A stretch of DNA of 64,000 bases from Artemia franciscana (GCF_032884065.1 NW_027062649.1:3083355-3147354); one strand, 5' to 3'. Counted from the stretch's first letter, positions 36,501 to 48,260 are shown. The notes: generated by a model not told the origin, from the sequence alone. Program-made: numbers and translations.

Positions 36501-38000
36501 ACATGGGCTGACTCAAAGCGGAAGTGATAGAAATTTCGGTTGTAACTCAGGTTAGGTCGAGTCTGATCTGCAAAAAGATTTTTTTTTAAGGGTAGGGGGA
36601 TACAAAAAAGTTTAAAAAACGCGTCAAAAGTTTGTTCATGTTCATTTTGTTACGTTTTTAGAAGTCGGACAAACATTTTTTTTGGCGGGGGGGGGGAGTT
36701 CTACCTCTCCCTGGATGCGGCCTTGCATTTAACCAATGGTCAAACGTCTATGATTGAAAACTTAAAAAACTATAAACGTGGAATCAGGGCCGCATCCAGG
36801 ATTTTTTTTTTTTGGGGGGGGGGTTAACAAAAAACTTGAAAAAGCTCACGTTTACGTTTTTCACATTGTTACGTTTTTACGAGTCAGACAAACATTTCGG
36901 GATGGGGGTTCGAATCCCCTAAAGGATACAGCCTTGCGTAGAGTTCTTTTAACAGCATAAAATTCAGAGCTGTTGATTTGGCAAATTCTAGTTGCTATCG
37001 ATTGGATTTGAACTTGAGGAGATTGGCTCTTCAGCCTAACTCCTCTACTAATTTACTTTGCTTTCAGTGTAGGACACAAGTCTGTAGGAATCTTCAATAA
37101 ATGCGGGTCTTTGCAAAGTTCGTCTTAATATCTGCCTTTTTTAATTGTCTCCCAATTCAGTATCTCACGTTTTGAACCTTTTGTAGCCGATAGCTGTCAT
37201 TTTCTTCTATATATCCCTCTCACTTGAATAAATTTGTCCTATAATTAAATTTAACCAACGATAATTAATTTAAATTTAATTTAATTAAATTTAATTTAAC
37301 TTAATTATTAAATTTAATTTAATTAAATTTAACTAATGATCAAACGTCTGCGATTGAAAAAAAAAATTGTATAAATATGGAATTTTTCTGAAAGCATAAA
37401 AACAAAAACAATTTAGAAACAACAGGGAAATTTTGTTGTTTTTATTTGATATGGAAAGGTAGTGTGGTCTTCGTCGCTATTTATGAAAGCATAAAATTCA
37501 CAGCGGATGATTCGACGAGTAATAAATTTATTATTGTTTAATGATATGATATATTATAATAATAATAATATAATATAATAGTATTATTATTATAATAATA
37601 ATAACATTATAATATAATAATAATAATATATAATTTATATTATTACAGTAATGGGATTTGAACTTTGCTTCTAAGGAGATGTTCAAACATGCCTTCAAAC
37701 AACATGCTCAGCTGTTTGCAAACTCGTGGGAGCTAAAATTTAATAATAACCACGCCTTTTTAAATTCTGATTGGTTCACTCGTGCTCATGTGCTAAAGTT
37801 TGGTAATAACCACGCCTAATAACTTGGCTGGTTCACCCGCTCACCCGCTGGTTCATGCTTTGGTAAGGTAGTTTTATATATGAAAGTTAACCGTCCACCT
37901 CAAAATACAATTTATGACACTTATCACAATAGAATAACAAATATTCAGACTGCAAAAATAAAAAGTTTGAGTACCACCGCTCTAATGAGTAAATTTGCAG
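33518..38000. other. NAGLU intron; no missing exon found
   Basis: Includes a short duplication, GGAAAGTCCTTTATAAAGT...TTGTGTGGAATCCC / TTGTTTGGAATCCC at ~35,292-35,345 and ~35,489-35,540. Other items are a ~220-bp duplication around CGGACAAACATTTT (36,640-36,960), TTAAATT runs (37,255-37,330), TAATAA runs (37,535-37,640) and repeated TAATAACCACGCCT (37,743 and 37,804). The NAGLU residues expected between exons B and C were not recognised here. Confidence 0.5.
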
Positions 38001-38118
38001 GACATCATCTAAAACTCTTCTAAAATTCCTTTATGACATGGATACCATCCTGAATACTAACCAACAATTCATGCTGGGACCTTGGATAGAGTCTGCTAAA
38101 GTTGCTGCTCCTTTGGAG
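38001..38118 (+). CDS. Naglu: NAGLU exon C
   Basis: Acceptor AAATTTGCAG| at 38,000; donor GAG|GTATGC from 38,119. The 118-nt exon encodes LKFLYDMDTILNTNQQFMLG then PWIESAKVAAPLE. It aligns with human NAGLU around LLPALDEVLA..FLLGSWLEQAR, in the C-terminal helical domain. It starts in phase 1 and ends on a codon boundary, compatible with exon D. Exon B ends at phase 0, so B-to-C joining would be out of phase; this supports at least one unseen or missing exon between them. Confidence 0.88.
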
Positions 38119-39158
38119 GTATGCATTTCTTTATTCATTTCATATAATATTTTATAAACAAATTTGAATTTAGATCTTGACTCAATCTGGGCATCTTCAT
38201 TACATTTTATAATCTTTTTTTTGTAATTTCTGTTTAATGACATACCAGCTAGAATAGTTAATAAACTTAGAGAATGATTCTATAGAAGTTATAAGTACCG
38301 TCCAAGGCTGTATTCAAGGGGGGGGGGTAGAGGAGTAGAAGGATCGTAGATTATGATTTTAAATCTGCAAAGAGAGGTTTTTGCTGACTGTCACTGGCGC
38401 TTTGACTAAAGGTTTGACTAAAGGCTTTTTGACTAAAGTGGCGCTTTGACCACCTTTCCTTCCAGTAACTTTATGTCAATGGAAAAGGCCTCTGGTTAGT
38501 TTAAAGGGATGTTATGCGATCACTCTCATCCCATTAAAGCCCATTTCACGATCCTTCTGGTCCAAATTTGGCACTTCTGATAGAGCTTCTAATGCCAACC
38601 ATAGATGCACATTGACAGTGCACAAGCGTATTGGTCTAAAATAGGGACATTTTTATTCCATTATTAAAATGACCCTGATATTTGTGGACCGACTTCGTCA
38701 CCCTGATATTAATAACTAAAATAACCGCTAAGAAAACATCAGAGTTGTAAAATGTATTTATTTTCTTTGATAGTTAAACTAATTCACGAGACTGCTTGCA
38801 AAGCATTATTTGCTGTAAAGCTACTTGGAGTTTGTGTTAAATAATAAGCAATTTAATCCAGAGGAAAAGATGAAAAAATAGAAGGAAAAAAGCAACCAGG
38901 CTCTGTAAATCGGTGTTTTTCAAGAACTAAAATCTGGTTAAGACATTCACTAAAGTTCTTCTATCAACGGAATCGAACGCTCGCTCATAATTTATAAAAC
39001 TGAGGAACAATGGTGTTTTATAACTCAGACACCTCAATTATTAGCCTATGAGTGAAAGTTTTGATCGAAACATCCTCTACCCTTTCTAAAACCCCACTGT
39101 TCTTCTCTTACCACTTTGTCTACATCATCTCAGTCTAAAAAGTATCATATTAGTAAGT
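38119..39158. other. NAGLU intron, nothing recognised
   Basis: No exon or known repeat was seen. A short tandem TTGACTAAAGG motif sits near 38,400. Confidence 0.45.
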
Positions 39159-39460
39159 AATTAAATAAAAAAAACGAGTTTTTTTTAACTGAAAGTAAGG
39201 AGCGACATTAAAACTTAAAACGCACAGAAATTACTTCGCATATGAAAGAGGCTGCTTCCTCATCAACGCCCCGCTCTTTACGCTAAAGTTTGACTCTTTC
39301 TCTCAATTCCTCTTTTTAAAACAGTAAAAAACTTTAGCGTAAAGAGCGGGGCGTTGATGAGGAAGCAGCCTCTTTCATATGCGAAGTAATTTCTGTGCGT
39401 TTTAAGTTTTAATGTCGCTCCTTACTTTCAGTTAAAAAAACTCGTTTTTTTTATTTAATT
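39159..39460. repeat. Near-perfect inverted repeat, 133-bp arms (IRH head)
   Basis: Left arm 39,159-39,291 and right arm 39,329-39,460 are reverse complements except for a one-base homopolymer difference. They are separated by a 37-nt spacer containing CTTTCTCTCAATTCCTC. The arms carry ACTGAAAGTAAGGAGCGAC and CCCCGCTCTTTACGCTAAAG. The same spacer occurs at 21,300, 53,930 and 61,125, so this is a fixed part of a repeat family. Confidence 0.95.
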
Positions 39461-40371
39461 TCTGAACGTTTTTGAATCAATGCATGTTTTGATTTTGGCT
39501 CTCCGCAGAGGAATAATCAAAACGAAATTTGCATTTCGTTTTGGCTGGCTAAATGGGGGGCTAAATGGCTTTCTCATAATTTTGATCGAATGATTTTGAG
39601 AAAAAAAGAGCGGGGGCGAAGCCTAGTTGCCCTCCGATTTTTTGGTTAATTAAAAAGGCAACTAGAACTTTTAATTTTTTACGAATCTTTTTATTGGTAA
39701 AAGATTTACATAACTTATAAATTAGCTTACGTAAAGAACTTTCGTATTCTCATGTTTTTATTACATATATGAGGGGATTCGCCCCATCGTCAGTACCTCG
39801 CTCTTTACACTAAAGCTTAAATTTTATCCCAATTCATTAAGAATGACCCCTGAATCACAAAAGCCGTAGAATAAATAGTTGAAATTACTAAAAATACTTT
39901 AGCGTAAGGAGCTAAGTATTATAAGGAGGTGAGCCCCTTATATGGGTAATAATTTCTGTTTGTTTTAAGTTTTATTGCTGTTCCTTACTTCCAGCTGAAA
40001 AAGCTTTTTCAGATTTATTTTTTAATTTTTTTTTTTAAATAATGCTAGTAAATCCTGCTCTCCCTTCATGGAAGTTTTCTTCTCCCATGACAAATTCTCG
40101 ATGGAAAGTTCTCCCAGCATATCCCCCTCTTCTTAACCCCTCCCCCCAACCAAAAAAATCCTCCTGAAAAGGCCTGTATACTTCCCAATAACCATTACTA
40201 TATGTAAGCACAGGTCAAAGTTTGTAACTTGTTGCCCCTCCCACGGGGACTGTGGGGGAGTAAGTTGTCCCCAAAGACATAGTTCTAAGGTTTTTCGACA
40301 ATGCTGAATAAAATGGCCACATCAGAATTTTTATCCGACGACTTTGGGAAAAAATTAGCGTGGGAGGGGGC
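39461..40371 (+). repeat. IRH family, body interrupted by a LINE
   Basis: Continues from the inverted-repeat head with a TTTCTGAACGTTTTTGAAT segment, the CTCATAATTTTGATCG block, GCCTAGTTGCCCTCCG, a second AGCGTAAGGAGCTAAG module (39,901-39,995), polypyrimidine runs and GACTGTGGGGGAGTAAG, to GCGTGGGAGGGGGCC. There the LINE at 40,372 begins. The family's terminal end reappears at 41,201-41,255. Confidence 0.85.
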
Positions 40372-41200
40372 CTACTACTACTACTACTACTAATAACTCA
40401 CTGCAGCACCAAGCCGCCTGAGGCCAACACAGCTACGCACGCTCCTCCTCCAACCTAATCTATTTAAAGCCTCCCTCTTTACACCCTCCCAGGAAGTTCC
40501 CATTTCCTTTAAATCCTTATTTATGACATCCTCCCAACCCAGACAAGGACGACCTGCTTTCCGTGTAGCCCCAGACGGTTGGCCAAAAAGGACAATCTTC
40601 GGTAATCTGTCATCCTTCATCCGTAGAACGTGGCCTAGCCATCTCAACCTTTCTTTCATTATAGCCCCAGAAAGCGGGATTGAACCACACTTTTCGTACA
40701 ACCTACTGTTTGAAATACGGTCAGTCAGCCGGGTACCCAGAACAATCCGTAGGCAATTTCTCTGGAAAACATCTAGTAAATTTTCATCTGCTTTTCGGAG
40801 TGTCCATGCTTCAGAGCCATATTTAACCACTGTCATCACTGTAGCTTCCAATATTCTAATCTTGGTTTGTAGGCTTATCTTTCTATTCTTCCAAACTTTT
40901 TTTAACTGTGAAAAAACACCCAGAGCTTTAGCTATCCTACTTTTAACATCTTCACTGCTCCCACCATCTTTACTAATAATACTACCAAGGTAACTGAAGC
41001 TCCCAACCTGGTCAATCTTTTCGTTACCTAAGGTCACCTGTTCATCTTCACTTATTCCTAACCTTAGTGACTTAGTCTTCTTAACATTAATTTTTAAGCC
41101 TATTTTAGCACCCTGAACTCGTAAAACCCCTAAAAATTCATTCATTTTGCTCACACTTTCATCTAATATGCTTAAATCATCAGCATAATCTAAGTCCAGG
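40372..41200 (-). pseudogene. RTE/CFDP2-type LINE, RT C-terminal part
   Basis: The - strand frame is open from 41,200 to the stop at 40,390. It starts LDLDYADDLSILDES, with the YADD catalytic motif of reverse transcriptase, then LGLKINVKKTKSL-type thumb sequence. It continues with SYLGSIISKDGG, QLKKVWKNRKISLQTKIRIL, YGSEAWTLRK, NCLRIVLGTRLTDRI, RLRWLGHVLRM and LRRLGAAVS. This is the conserved tail of the 'craniofacial development protein 2-like' LINE proteins common in invertebrates. The 3' end is a (TAG)n tail, seen on the + strand as CTACTACTA at 40,372-40,391, as in RTE-like elements. The frame is intact, but the RT palm upstream is missing, so it is non-functional. Confidence 0.88.
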
Positions 41201-41255
41201 TTACTATTCAGCCGGGTCGCTCCTTACTACAGTTCGTTACCACGAACTGTTTGAT
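41201..41255 (+). repeat. IRH terminal hairpin segment within the LINE
   Basis: TTACTATTCAGCCGGGTCGC followed by CTTACT and a perfect hairpin ACAGTTCGT-TACC-ACGAACTGT (41,229-41,250), then TTGAT. It is nearly identical to 55,885-55,939, the end of a complete IRH copy; a partial reverse copy begins at 19,826. Here it replaces the RT core between the two LINE fragments. Confidence 0.9.
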
Positions 41256-42095
41256 TTGTTACCTACAGAGACAAGGCTTATACCTCGATAAAAACCACAC
41301 TCACTCATCACCTTTCTTATGCAGTTGTTTATTTAGGGTTTTCCTAAAATCAACAGGTACTTCCTCTTTTCAAAAATCATATTCATAATCTTCAGTAACT
41401 TATTTCTAACCTCAGAGCCACTGTATTTAAAAAACTCATTTACCACAGTATGAGCACCTGGGGCCATATTATTTTTTAGTTCTTTTAGTACTTTCGCTAA
41501 TTCTTCCTCAAAAAACAAATCTTACTTCACATCCAAGGCATCAAAAACTTTTCATTTTCCTCTATATCTTTTCCTGGAAGTCTCTCTTGGTTTTGTACAT
41601 TCTCAAAATGTTCTATCCATCTCTCTTTAACTCTTTCCCTATCACTAATTGCGGCCCGGTTCCTATCTTTAACTGGTCCGATGTCCGAATTGACTACTTC
41701 CTCTCAATTTATTAACACACTCGTAAAATATTTTAGCATTATGTCTAAATATGCCTCTCTGCATCTTCCAGATCGTCGGTAATTTTGTCCTTGGCCTCAA
41801 CTTCACACCCTCTTAATCTATACTTTAATGCTTCCTCCACTTCCTTTGCATTCCTCTTGTTTTCATATAATCTATCACTCAGATAATTCTTGTACAAGCC
41901 GCTTCTCTTCTTTATTAAACATAAAGCTTTATCACTAATATTCCTAGCTGCGTTCCTAATTTTCTTCCTTAAGACACCATCAGCAACTTCCCAAATTGTT
42001 TTCCTAAATTATTCAATTAATCTTCTACATTGTAAAATTTCAAACTCTCCAGTTTACTATTCAACTCTTCCTGGAAGGTTTGGTTCAGTTTAATA
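41256..42095 (-). pseudogene. Same LINE, linker and N-terminal RT part
   Basis: Read from 42,095 down: VADGVLRKKIRNAARNISD, KALCLIKKRSGLYKNYLSD, YENKRNAKEVEEALKYRL, EVEAKDKITDDLEDAE, then ELAKVLKELKNNMAPG with SGSEVRNKLLKIMNMIFEK, and HKKGDE-stop-YRGISLVSVGNK at 41,256. These are consecutive segments of the same LINE protein, but with internal stops and frameshifts. The protein stops at the motif preceding the RT fingers/palm, where the 55-bp IRH end intervenes. The RT core (GFRKGRGC...GVKQGC region) is absent. No endonuclease domain was recognised beyond 42,095. Confidence 0.85.
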
Positions 42096-43809
42096 CACAT
42101 ACACTTATTCATTGCAACTTATCTAACGATTGTAAATGTCGGAAAGAGGTTGAAAGTAGAATAGTCATAACCACTTGGTGATTTTGCTCAACTTCGGATT
42201 CTACGGAACTGCAGAGGGTTAGAAAAGGTCTGCGTCGCTTTGACGAAATTGCGGTAAGCGTACTTAATGCCAGGGCAGTAGTATTGGACACTACAAAGTA
42301 GATGAAGATGTGACACATTTTTCAAAGGGACTTTTTTGCAAATGAATCTTAGTGATGAGATAAAAAGCACCACTCTTTACGATCAATGTGGGTTTAGGAG
42401 CATCAGTTTACGAAAATGCAGGGAGGAGGGGAAAGAATCTTTCATTTTTCTTAATGAAGCAGCCAAATAATATTGTCAAAATTTAGAGGGGGTGAAATTG
42501 CCCCCCCCTCCTTTGGTCCTCCTATGCGGTTTGAGCCCACTCTTTACCCTGATAAAGTGGCTCCGCATGCCCTTAAAATTTGGGAAGACCGAATCCCAAA
42601 ATCTGAGGGCCCAGATTAAGACAGCAGGTCTGAAAAGAGTCATTTTAAAACTTTGTATAGTTCATATAGGTGTGGTCAAAGGATGGTTCGGCCAAGCGTC
42701 GACTACTGATAGTATTATGCTGCGCCAAGTTTATTGTAGTTGTGTTATTAAGACAAGGATTGAATTCGGCCAATAGTTATATCTTTCATTCTTTGAAAGT
42801 GTAATGAGCAAACTTTTATAGCTCATCTATGAGTATAAACTTAAATTTTGCTTTCATCATTGCTCTAACCAACAAAAAAACTGTCATTGTCGTGGTAAAA
42901 TCAGATCCAACTTAGGATATGGCGTCTTGACGTGCGAGAGGGCAAAATAAAGTAAAAATTCATGGTAAAAAAAAAATCAAAATTTTACTGCTATTTTAGT
43001 ATTTCATAAAGCACTGCAAAATTGGTTCTGAAAATTGAAAAAATGCAAAAAAGGGATTTTCTTTTTTGTTCGAGTCAGGGGACTGTAAGTTTCCTGAAGT
43101 GGGATTTTGGCCATAGCGATTCCAATGGTATATTTTGTATTCCGACGCCATTTAGAGCCGTTAAAGGCAATTTTATGAAACTTTCATAAAAAAAAAATTC
43201 GAGAAAATATTTTGGTATTAAAACTTTTCGATATAATAGTTACCATTCCCGAATCAGCTACAATTGGCAATTTTATTCCACGAGCCAGTTTTTTTTTAAC
43301 ACGTTTTTTAATTTTTGGTTACTATGGGCCGTGGTTATCTCTTTAGTAGGTTACAGCTACCGATGCAACCATGATTAATGATTGGGAAAAGAAAGGGTGA
43401 TAATTAGAATAATTTATAGGTTTGGACAGTCATAGCTTTACCTTTAGCTCTGTGATATGTATTTTATTGTCAATGAAGCAATAACCTGTACTTATCTAGA
43501 ACGCCTCGATACATCTTAGCGACATAAAAGACGTTTTCCGTATTAAGTGTAATCAAAAGCCCCGCCCCGTTTTGGTGACAAATTTACGGAGCGCTTTTTG
43601 CCGCGATCTTCTGAAATCAGGTCAACATTTTAGACACGCAAAATTGAATCCATGACTGCTAATATTTTTCAGTTACTAAATTTTTACTGTTAGATTCTTG
43701 TAAATGTTTTCACATGTAGGCTAGCATAGTAGCCTATACTCAAATTATTTTTTTCGAGGTTTTTATTTTTGTATTTCCCACCCAGTTAAAAACTTTCATT
43801 GATTACTAG
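42096..43809. other. NAGLU intron, mostly unrecognised
   Basis: No exon or clear repeat was recognised. Polypurine and polypyrimidine patches occur at 42,420-42,520. Confidence 0.4.
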
Positions 43810-43903
43810 GAGAAGTCTCAGTTTGAATACAATGCGAGGAATCAAATAACACTATGGGGTCCAAGGGGAGAAATTGTTGATTATGCTGCGAAACAATGGG
43901 GTG
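43810..43903 (+). CDS. Naglu: NAGLU exon D
   Basis: Acceptor GATTACTAG| at 43,809; donor |GTAAGTTG from 43,904. It encodes EKSQFEYNARNQITLWGPRG then EIVDYAAKQWGG, matching human NAGLU around FYEQNSRYQLTLWGPEG..LDYANKQLAG. Reading phase is 0 at the start, consistent with exon C, and 1 at the end, consistent with exon E. The TLWGP motif is characteristic of GH89 enzymes. Confidence 0.9.
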
Positions 43904-44720
43904 GTAAGTTGTATTCCTTAATAATATCAATTTTGCTTTGTTTTTATTTTTTGAATTCAGTTTTAACATTTGAATTAATTTTTATTTCGTGATTTCTTGT
44001 TTGTTTGTTCGAATATTAAAAAAAGACATTATTAGAATGTAAAAAAAAAGTTATGATAGCATTTGATACTTACTTGCTAAAGGTAAATTTTTAATTCTCT
44101 TTTCTTATTCTTTTTCTGCTTTCTATTGTTTGAGAAAATTATACTTAATAGCAAAGGTAAACTTTAGTGTACTATTGAAAGATTTTTGTTTTATTTCTGG
44201 AATTTAAGTATATTCGAATATTTTCTAAAGCATATCTTAGAAGCGTTTTTCATTTTCTATTTTCCCAAAATGTTACGCAATTTTTTCGTAGTGATATTTT
44301 CTCTGTCCAAAATCTTGTCGCAGGAACCTGGGAGGGAAATTTGGAAAAAAAAACTTTTAAAACAGCTTCTTTTCATCTCTAAAAGTAAAATATAAAAATG
44401 GCAGCTTTGTCAGTCCATTGGTATATTCTGTAAGATCTGCTGGGTACTGCTAGCAATGGTCTCTAATAATCAAGTTTCGATTCCAGAAGGATGGGGTAAG
44501 GTCCCTCAGTTCAATGACCTTAAAATTCTGCCATGCATAGTAAAAATTTCCTTCAATTCCAATCCTAAACTAAGAAATGAAGTCTGTTGAAAGCTGGGGC
44601 CCGTGCTGCTATTAAGAAACGACTTATCTTTATTTATTATTTACATATTTATTTTTATATATTCTATAATTTTATATGCTTATATATTTACAATGATTTA
44701 TATATTTTATCTGATTTTAG
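43904..44720. other. NAGLU intron
   Basis: AT-rich intron; nothing recognised. A CTAAAGGTAAA / AGCAAAGGTAAACTTTA duplication is visible near 44,077 and 44,151. Confidence 0.5.
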
Positions 44721-44891
44721 GTTTGGTAATGGACTATTATATTCCCCGGTGGACACTTTTTGTTGATACTTTGAGGGAATGTCTCATTAACAACAGCACC
44801 TTTGAAAAGGACAAGTTTAGACAGAAAGTGTTTTCCTATGTTGAACAACCTTTCACATTCAGCAAGAAAACATATCTTGTTGAACCAATAG
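44721..44891 (+). CDS. Naglu: NAGLU exon E (C-terminal domain)
   Basis: Acceptor CTGATTTTAG| at 44,720; donor |GTAAGAGG from 44,892. It encodes GLVMDYYIPRWTLFVDTLRE, CLINNSTFEKDKFRQ and VFSYVEQPFTFSKKTYLVEP, aligning with human LVANYYTPRWRLFLEAL...FQLEQAFVLSKQRYPSQP. YY.PRW is a conserved GH89 C-terminal motif. The exon ends in phase 1, so a short last exon should follow. The only candidate noticed is TTGGTGACCTTGTCTGA after CTTTCAG at 46,338, giving V-G-D-L-V-stop, which is weak. Confidence 0.9.
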
Positions 44892-45068
44892 GTAAGAGGT
44901 TTTACAACTGACAAACGAATTAAAAAAAAAAAAAATAGAGATATGTTGTTAACTGTTGGTGAACTCGAAAGTAGGATGTAAGTGGAGGATTGCATCGACT
45001 AGGTGTGGGGCCCAATTCGAAGTTTTTTTTTGCGGGGTCCTCTATACATTATATTCCAAGTGAAATTC

Positions 45069-45069
45069 A

Positions 45070-45158
<89 letters not shown>
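45069..45158. repeat. (TA)n microsatellite
   Basis: About 88 bp of TA, downstream of NAGLU exon E. Confidence 0.95.
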
Positions 45159-45159
<1 letters not shown>

Positions 45160-45160
<1 letters not shown>

Positions 45161-46400
45161 TTATAGTACCGTGAGACCAACGGCTACGCAACAGGCTTTT
45201 ATATGTTGATTCTCCTTGCCACTTGTCTTCTATTGCAGCCTGTTGCCCCAGTGAAGCAACAGGTTCCTTTAAATCATCCTTCACTTCTCGCATTTTCATA
45301 GTTTATTACCTTTAGCATAGTTGTTTGCGGATCCCAATTTTTCTTCCAAGAGATCCATTGAATTACGAGAGATCCCATTATTTAAAGGGTGTGCAATGTG
45401 CTCTTTAATAGCTTCATCAGGGTCTTAAAAGTACATTTTGCAGGGTCTTAAAGAATACAACATGAATGGGGTTCAAAATCACCTTCAGAGGTCTGTGATC
45501 GATGTGCCGCTAAATTGATTTTGAAATAAATTTGTCCATGTAGTTTGAAGCTGAAAACACGACGACTATTGATGGTTAGATCCTCACGTTGAATGAAGCT
45601 GAAGCAGAACACGAGTTCCAGTTTTGTATTTGTTTTTGGAATTCTTGAGAGAACAAGCGATGTCCTATAACAGGCCTAGCCAATTTATTTGGAAATTTTG
45701 AATATGGCAATCCAATTTGATAAAGCAGGCAGCAAATCCCCAATAAATCATTTTTGTTGCCCGCTTTTATAGCGTGAAAACGGAGTATTTCACTGTGAAT
45801 AGATACAGTGTTGAAGGGTCCAGTGACTTATAATTAACGCTTTTCATTTGTCTTTATCTTGTCTCACGCTAAGCTGAAAGAAACTAACGAAGAAACCAGT
45901 TTGTTCTCGAGTTTTACACAGCGTTGACTTGAGTGAGTGGCGTATAATACACAAGTAGCAAAATTCCTTACCCCTCCGGAAAATAGATAAACAAAACTCA
46001 AATAAAATTCTCAAATTTTGCAAAGCATAATTTTCCATCATGCGGGGAGGGGATGAAAATGCCTGCCACCAATTTTATGTATATCACCTTTTTCAAGCTC
46101 AACACTTCATGCTTTAGAACAGATTTACAAAACTTGGCGCCCTTTTTACACTTCAAATGTAGCCATCTATCAAAAACTGACAAAGAAATTGAAGGAAAAG
46201 AGATTGCAAAGGAAGAAGAAGAAAGGAAAATAAAATCAATTATAACTGCCTTCCTTGAATTCTGACTTTATTTAAAGCGTGTGAAGACTTTGAATTTTAG
46301 AATAAACTCGTTAGAACAAAAATTTATATTGCTTTCAGTTGGTGACCTTGTCTGATGCAGGTAGTGATAATGCAAGTAGTAGTAATATTGATGTAGGAAA
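45160..46400. other. Intergenic/3' flank of NAGLU
   Basis: CAACAGGCTT/AGCCTGTTGCCCC/GCAACAGGTTCC motifs cluster at 45,190-45,265. No gene was recognised other than the weak NAGLU last-exon candidate at 46,339-46,355. Confidence 0.4.
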
Positions 46401-46410
46401 TGCAAGTTCT

Positions 46411-48260
46411 CAAGGGTCACGTTTTCTAAGAGCTACCTAAAAAAATTTTTATAAGTTATCGCTAATTTACTTTTCAGAGGATTATCCCCGAGGGAACAAT
46501 TCCTCTAAGTTCTATGAAACATCCCTTAATAGAGGGTTATTTGTGTTGCGAGAGCAACACTTTGGTTTTGTCGTGTTTTTTTCTTTTTTTTTGTTCCTAG
46601 CACCCCGATTTCAGCTTACTGGTAGAAAGTGGTAAGGATCTAACCTCTGCAGTTTTTACGGAAAGTGTGGACCTTAGGCCGGATTGATGAATATGACTTT
46701 ACATTTTGGAAAGCTTCGTAGAACTCTTGCCTGGGGCCAAAAAGGATGGTTTTTGCTTGTCCTTGAGCCAGAGCCTATAGTGTGTGAAGTGAAAAGGAGT
46801 TGTATAGCCTATGTCAGAGAGGACTATCTGAAGTTATGCAGCCAAGCTTTCGTTTCATCAAACCATGTTTCTGCTTTCGAGTGGAAAGCTCCGTTCTAGC
46901 AGGCAAGCAGGCAGGCACCAGTTTCAAGTTGAAGATGGACAAAAATCTATAAGTGTTAAATATATGCGACAGTTACCCTGTCCCACAGCCAATATATCTT
47001 CTTTGAGTGATAAATAGAAAAATTTAGAGAAGCAAAAAAGCGGCATTTTCCCACGGGTCCGAAAGTGCTGCCGTGATTTCGGCTGAGTTTATCATTCGGT
47101 TTTTCGCACTTGGGATTGCGGTAGAGATATGGTATCAGATGTGCCTCTTAAACTTTAAAAGTTCTCTCATTGCTAAAGAAATTAGAGTTTATCCTTTGCT
47201 CCTTTCTAAGTGATGACGCTAGAAAGTTGGCCTAGGGCAAAAAAGTCAACTTTTGAACTAAGACAGATAGATTTTTTTTTTCGACGGCAGTCGATAGCTT
47301 TTGATGAGCTGATCAAAGTATATGTCATCCATTTTTTTACAAAAATTCCTTCATGAGATATACCAGTTTGAAAGTTTAAAGGGGTTGACAACTTCAGTAG
47401 TAAGGTACACACTGAAACCAAAAATAGGCCGATACCAATTGTGAGACATATAGGGGAGTTGTAAGCAACAGTCGGCAGTTAGCTCATAATCATCCTCGGC
47501 AATGAGGGGTTCGCAACTCTTACTAGTTGGTGTACCTATTTTTTGTTTCCGTTGTATTTGATGGTAAGACCAATTTGGTTCCAGTGGTAAGACATGTAGG
47601 GGACTTGTAAGTAATAATCGGCTGTAAGGCTACAATCATCTTTAGCAAATGAGGAGTTTGCAACTTTTGCGAGTTGGTGTACCTAGTATGTATTTTAGCA
47701 TCCTTACAGATTAACAACTTCAGCGTTTAGTCGCAGCAAAGGTTGCCGCAACACCTCACGTTGCCCATGCAACGTAGATCTAGTTTTAGTGTGAAACGTA
47801 AAGCTTTGGGTAAAAAAAAACACCTTGTGTTATAAAAAAAAGCTCTCAAATCTCAAAAGTCGCGTTTTTAAGAGCTACATAAAAAAAGACTTTTCGATAA
47901 GTGTTGAATATGTTTGAATCGTTTTTCTTAGGATTATCCTTTGCATGAAAATGTAAAGCCTTTGGGTCACAGATTACATCGTACATTCTCAACGTCTTTG
48001 GAGTCGCATTTTTAAAAGGCTTTTCAATAGTTTTTCTTTGAATTATCTTTTGAATGAAAAATGTATAACTTTGGATCAAAAAGTTACATCGCACGTCAAA
48101 AAAAAAGTTCACAACGTGTCTAGAGTGAAGGTTTATTAAGTGGAACATATAAAAAACCGTTACATCAGTTTTTGAACGGCTTTTGAATAGTTTTTGTTGG
48201 GATTATCTTTAGCATGAAAATACAAAGTTACTTTGTATTTTTTTTTTAATTTTACCTTCC
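46411..48260. repeat. ~115-130 bp tandem repeat, split by an inserted element
   Basis: Units share TCTCAA..GTC(G/A)C(G)TTTT(C)TAAGAGCTAC and GGATTATC(C)TTTG.ATGAAAA..GTAAAGC. They occur at about 46,408, 47,850, 47,930, 48,045 and 48,190, and a further one is at 49,070. The GTTGC-ended element (46,536-47,775) lies within the array. Confidence 0.65.
46536..47775 (-). mobile_element. GTTGC/GCAAC-ended element, copy 1
   Basis: Reverse complement of the element at 58,141-59,170. Shared landmarks are CCCCGATTTCA, AAGCTTCGTAGAACTCTTGCC, GACGGCAGTCGATAGC, TGATGAGCTGATCAAAG, GGGGTTGACAACTTCAG and CAACGTGAGG/CCTCACGTTGCCCATGC. It carries about 320 bp (46,747-47,085) not present in copy 2 and lacks about 60 bp near the other end. 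The open frame of copy 2 is broken here. It is probably a non-autonomous DNA element. Confidence 0.8.

Noticed and set aside
36904-36920. tRNA gene
   Set aside because: Only a T-arm is present; no anticodon arm, D-arm or acceptor stem pairs with it.
40523-40993. 156-codon + strand frame
   Set aside because: Antisense shadow of the LINE reverse-transcriptase frame on the - strand.
46339-46355. Candidate last NAGLU exon (V-G-D-L-V-stop after CTTTCAG)
   Set aside because: Phase fits, but five residues are too few to claim, and NAGLU normally has a longer conserved end.
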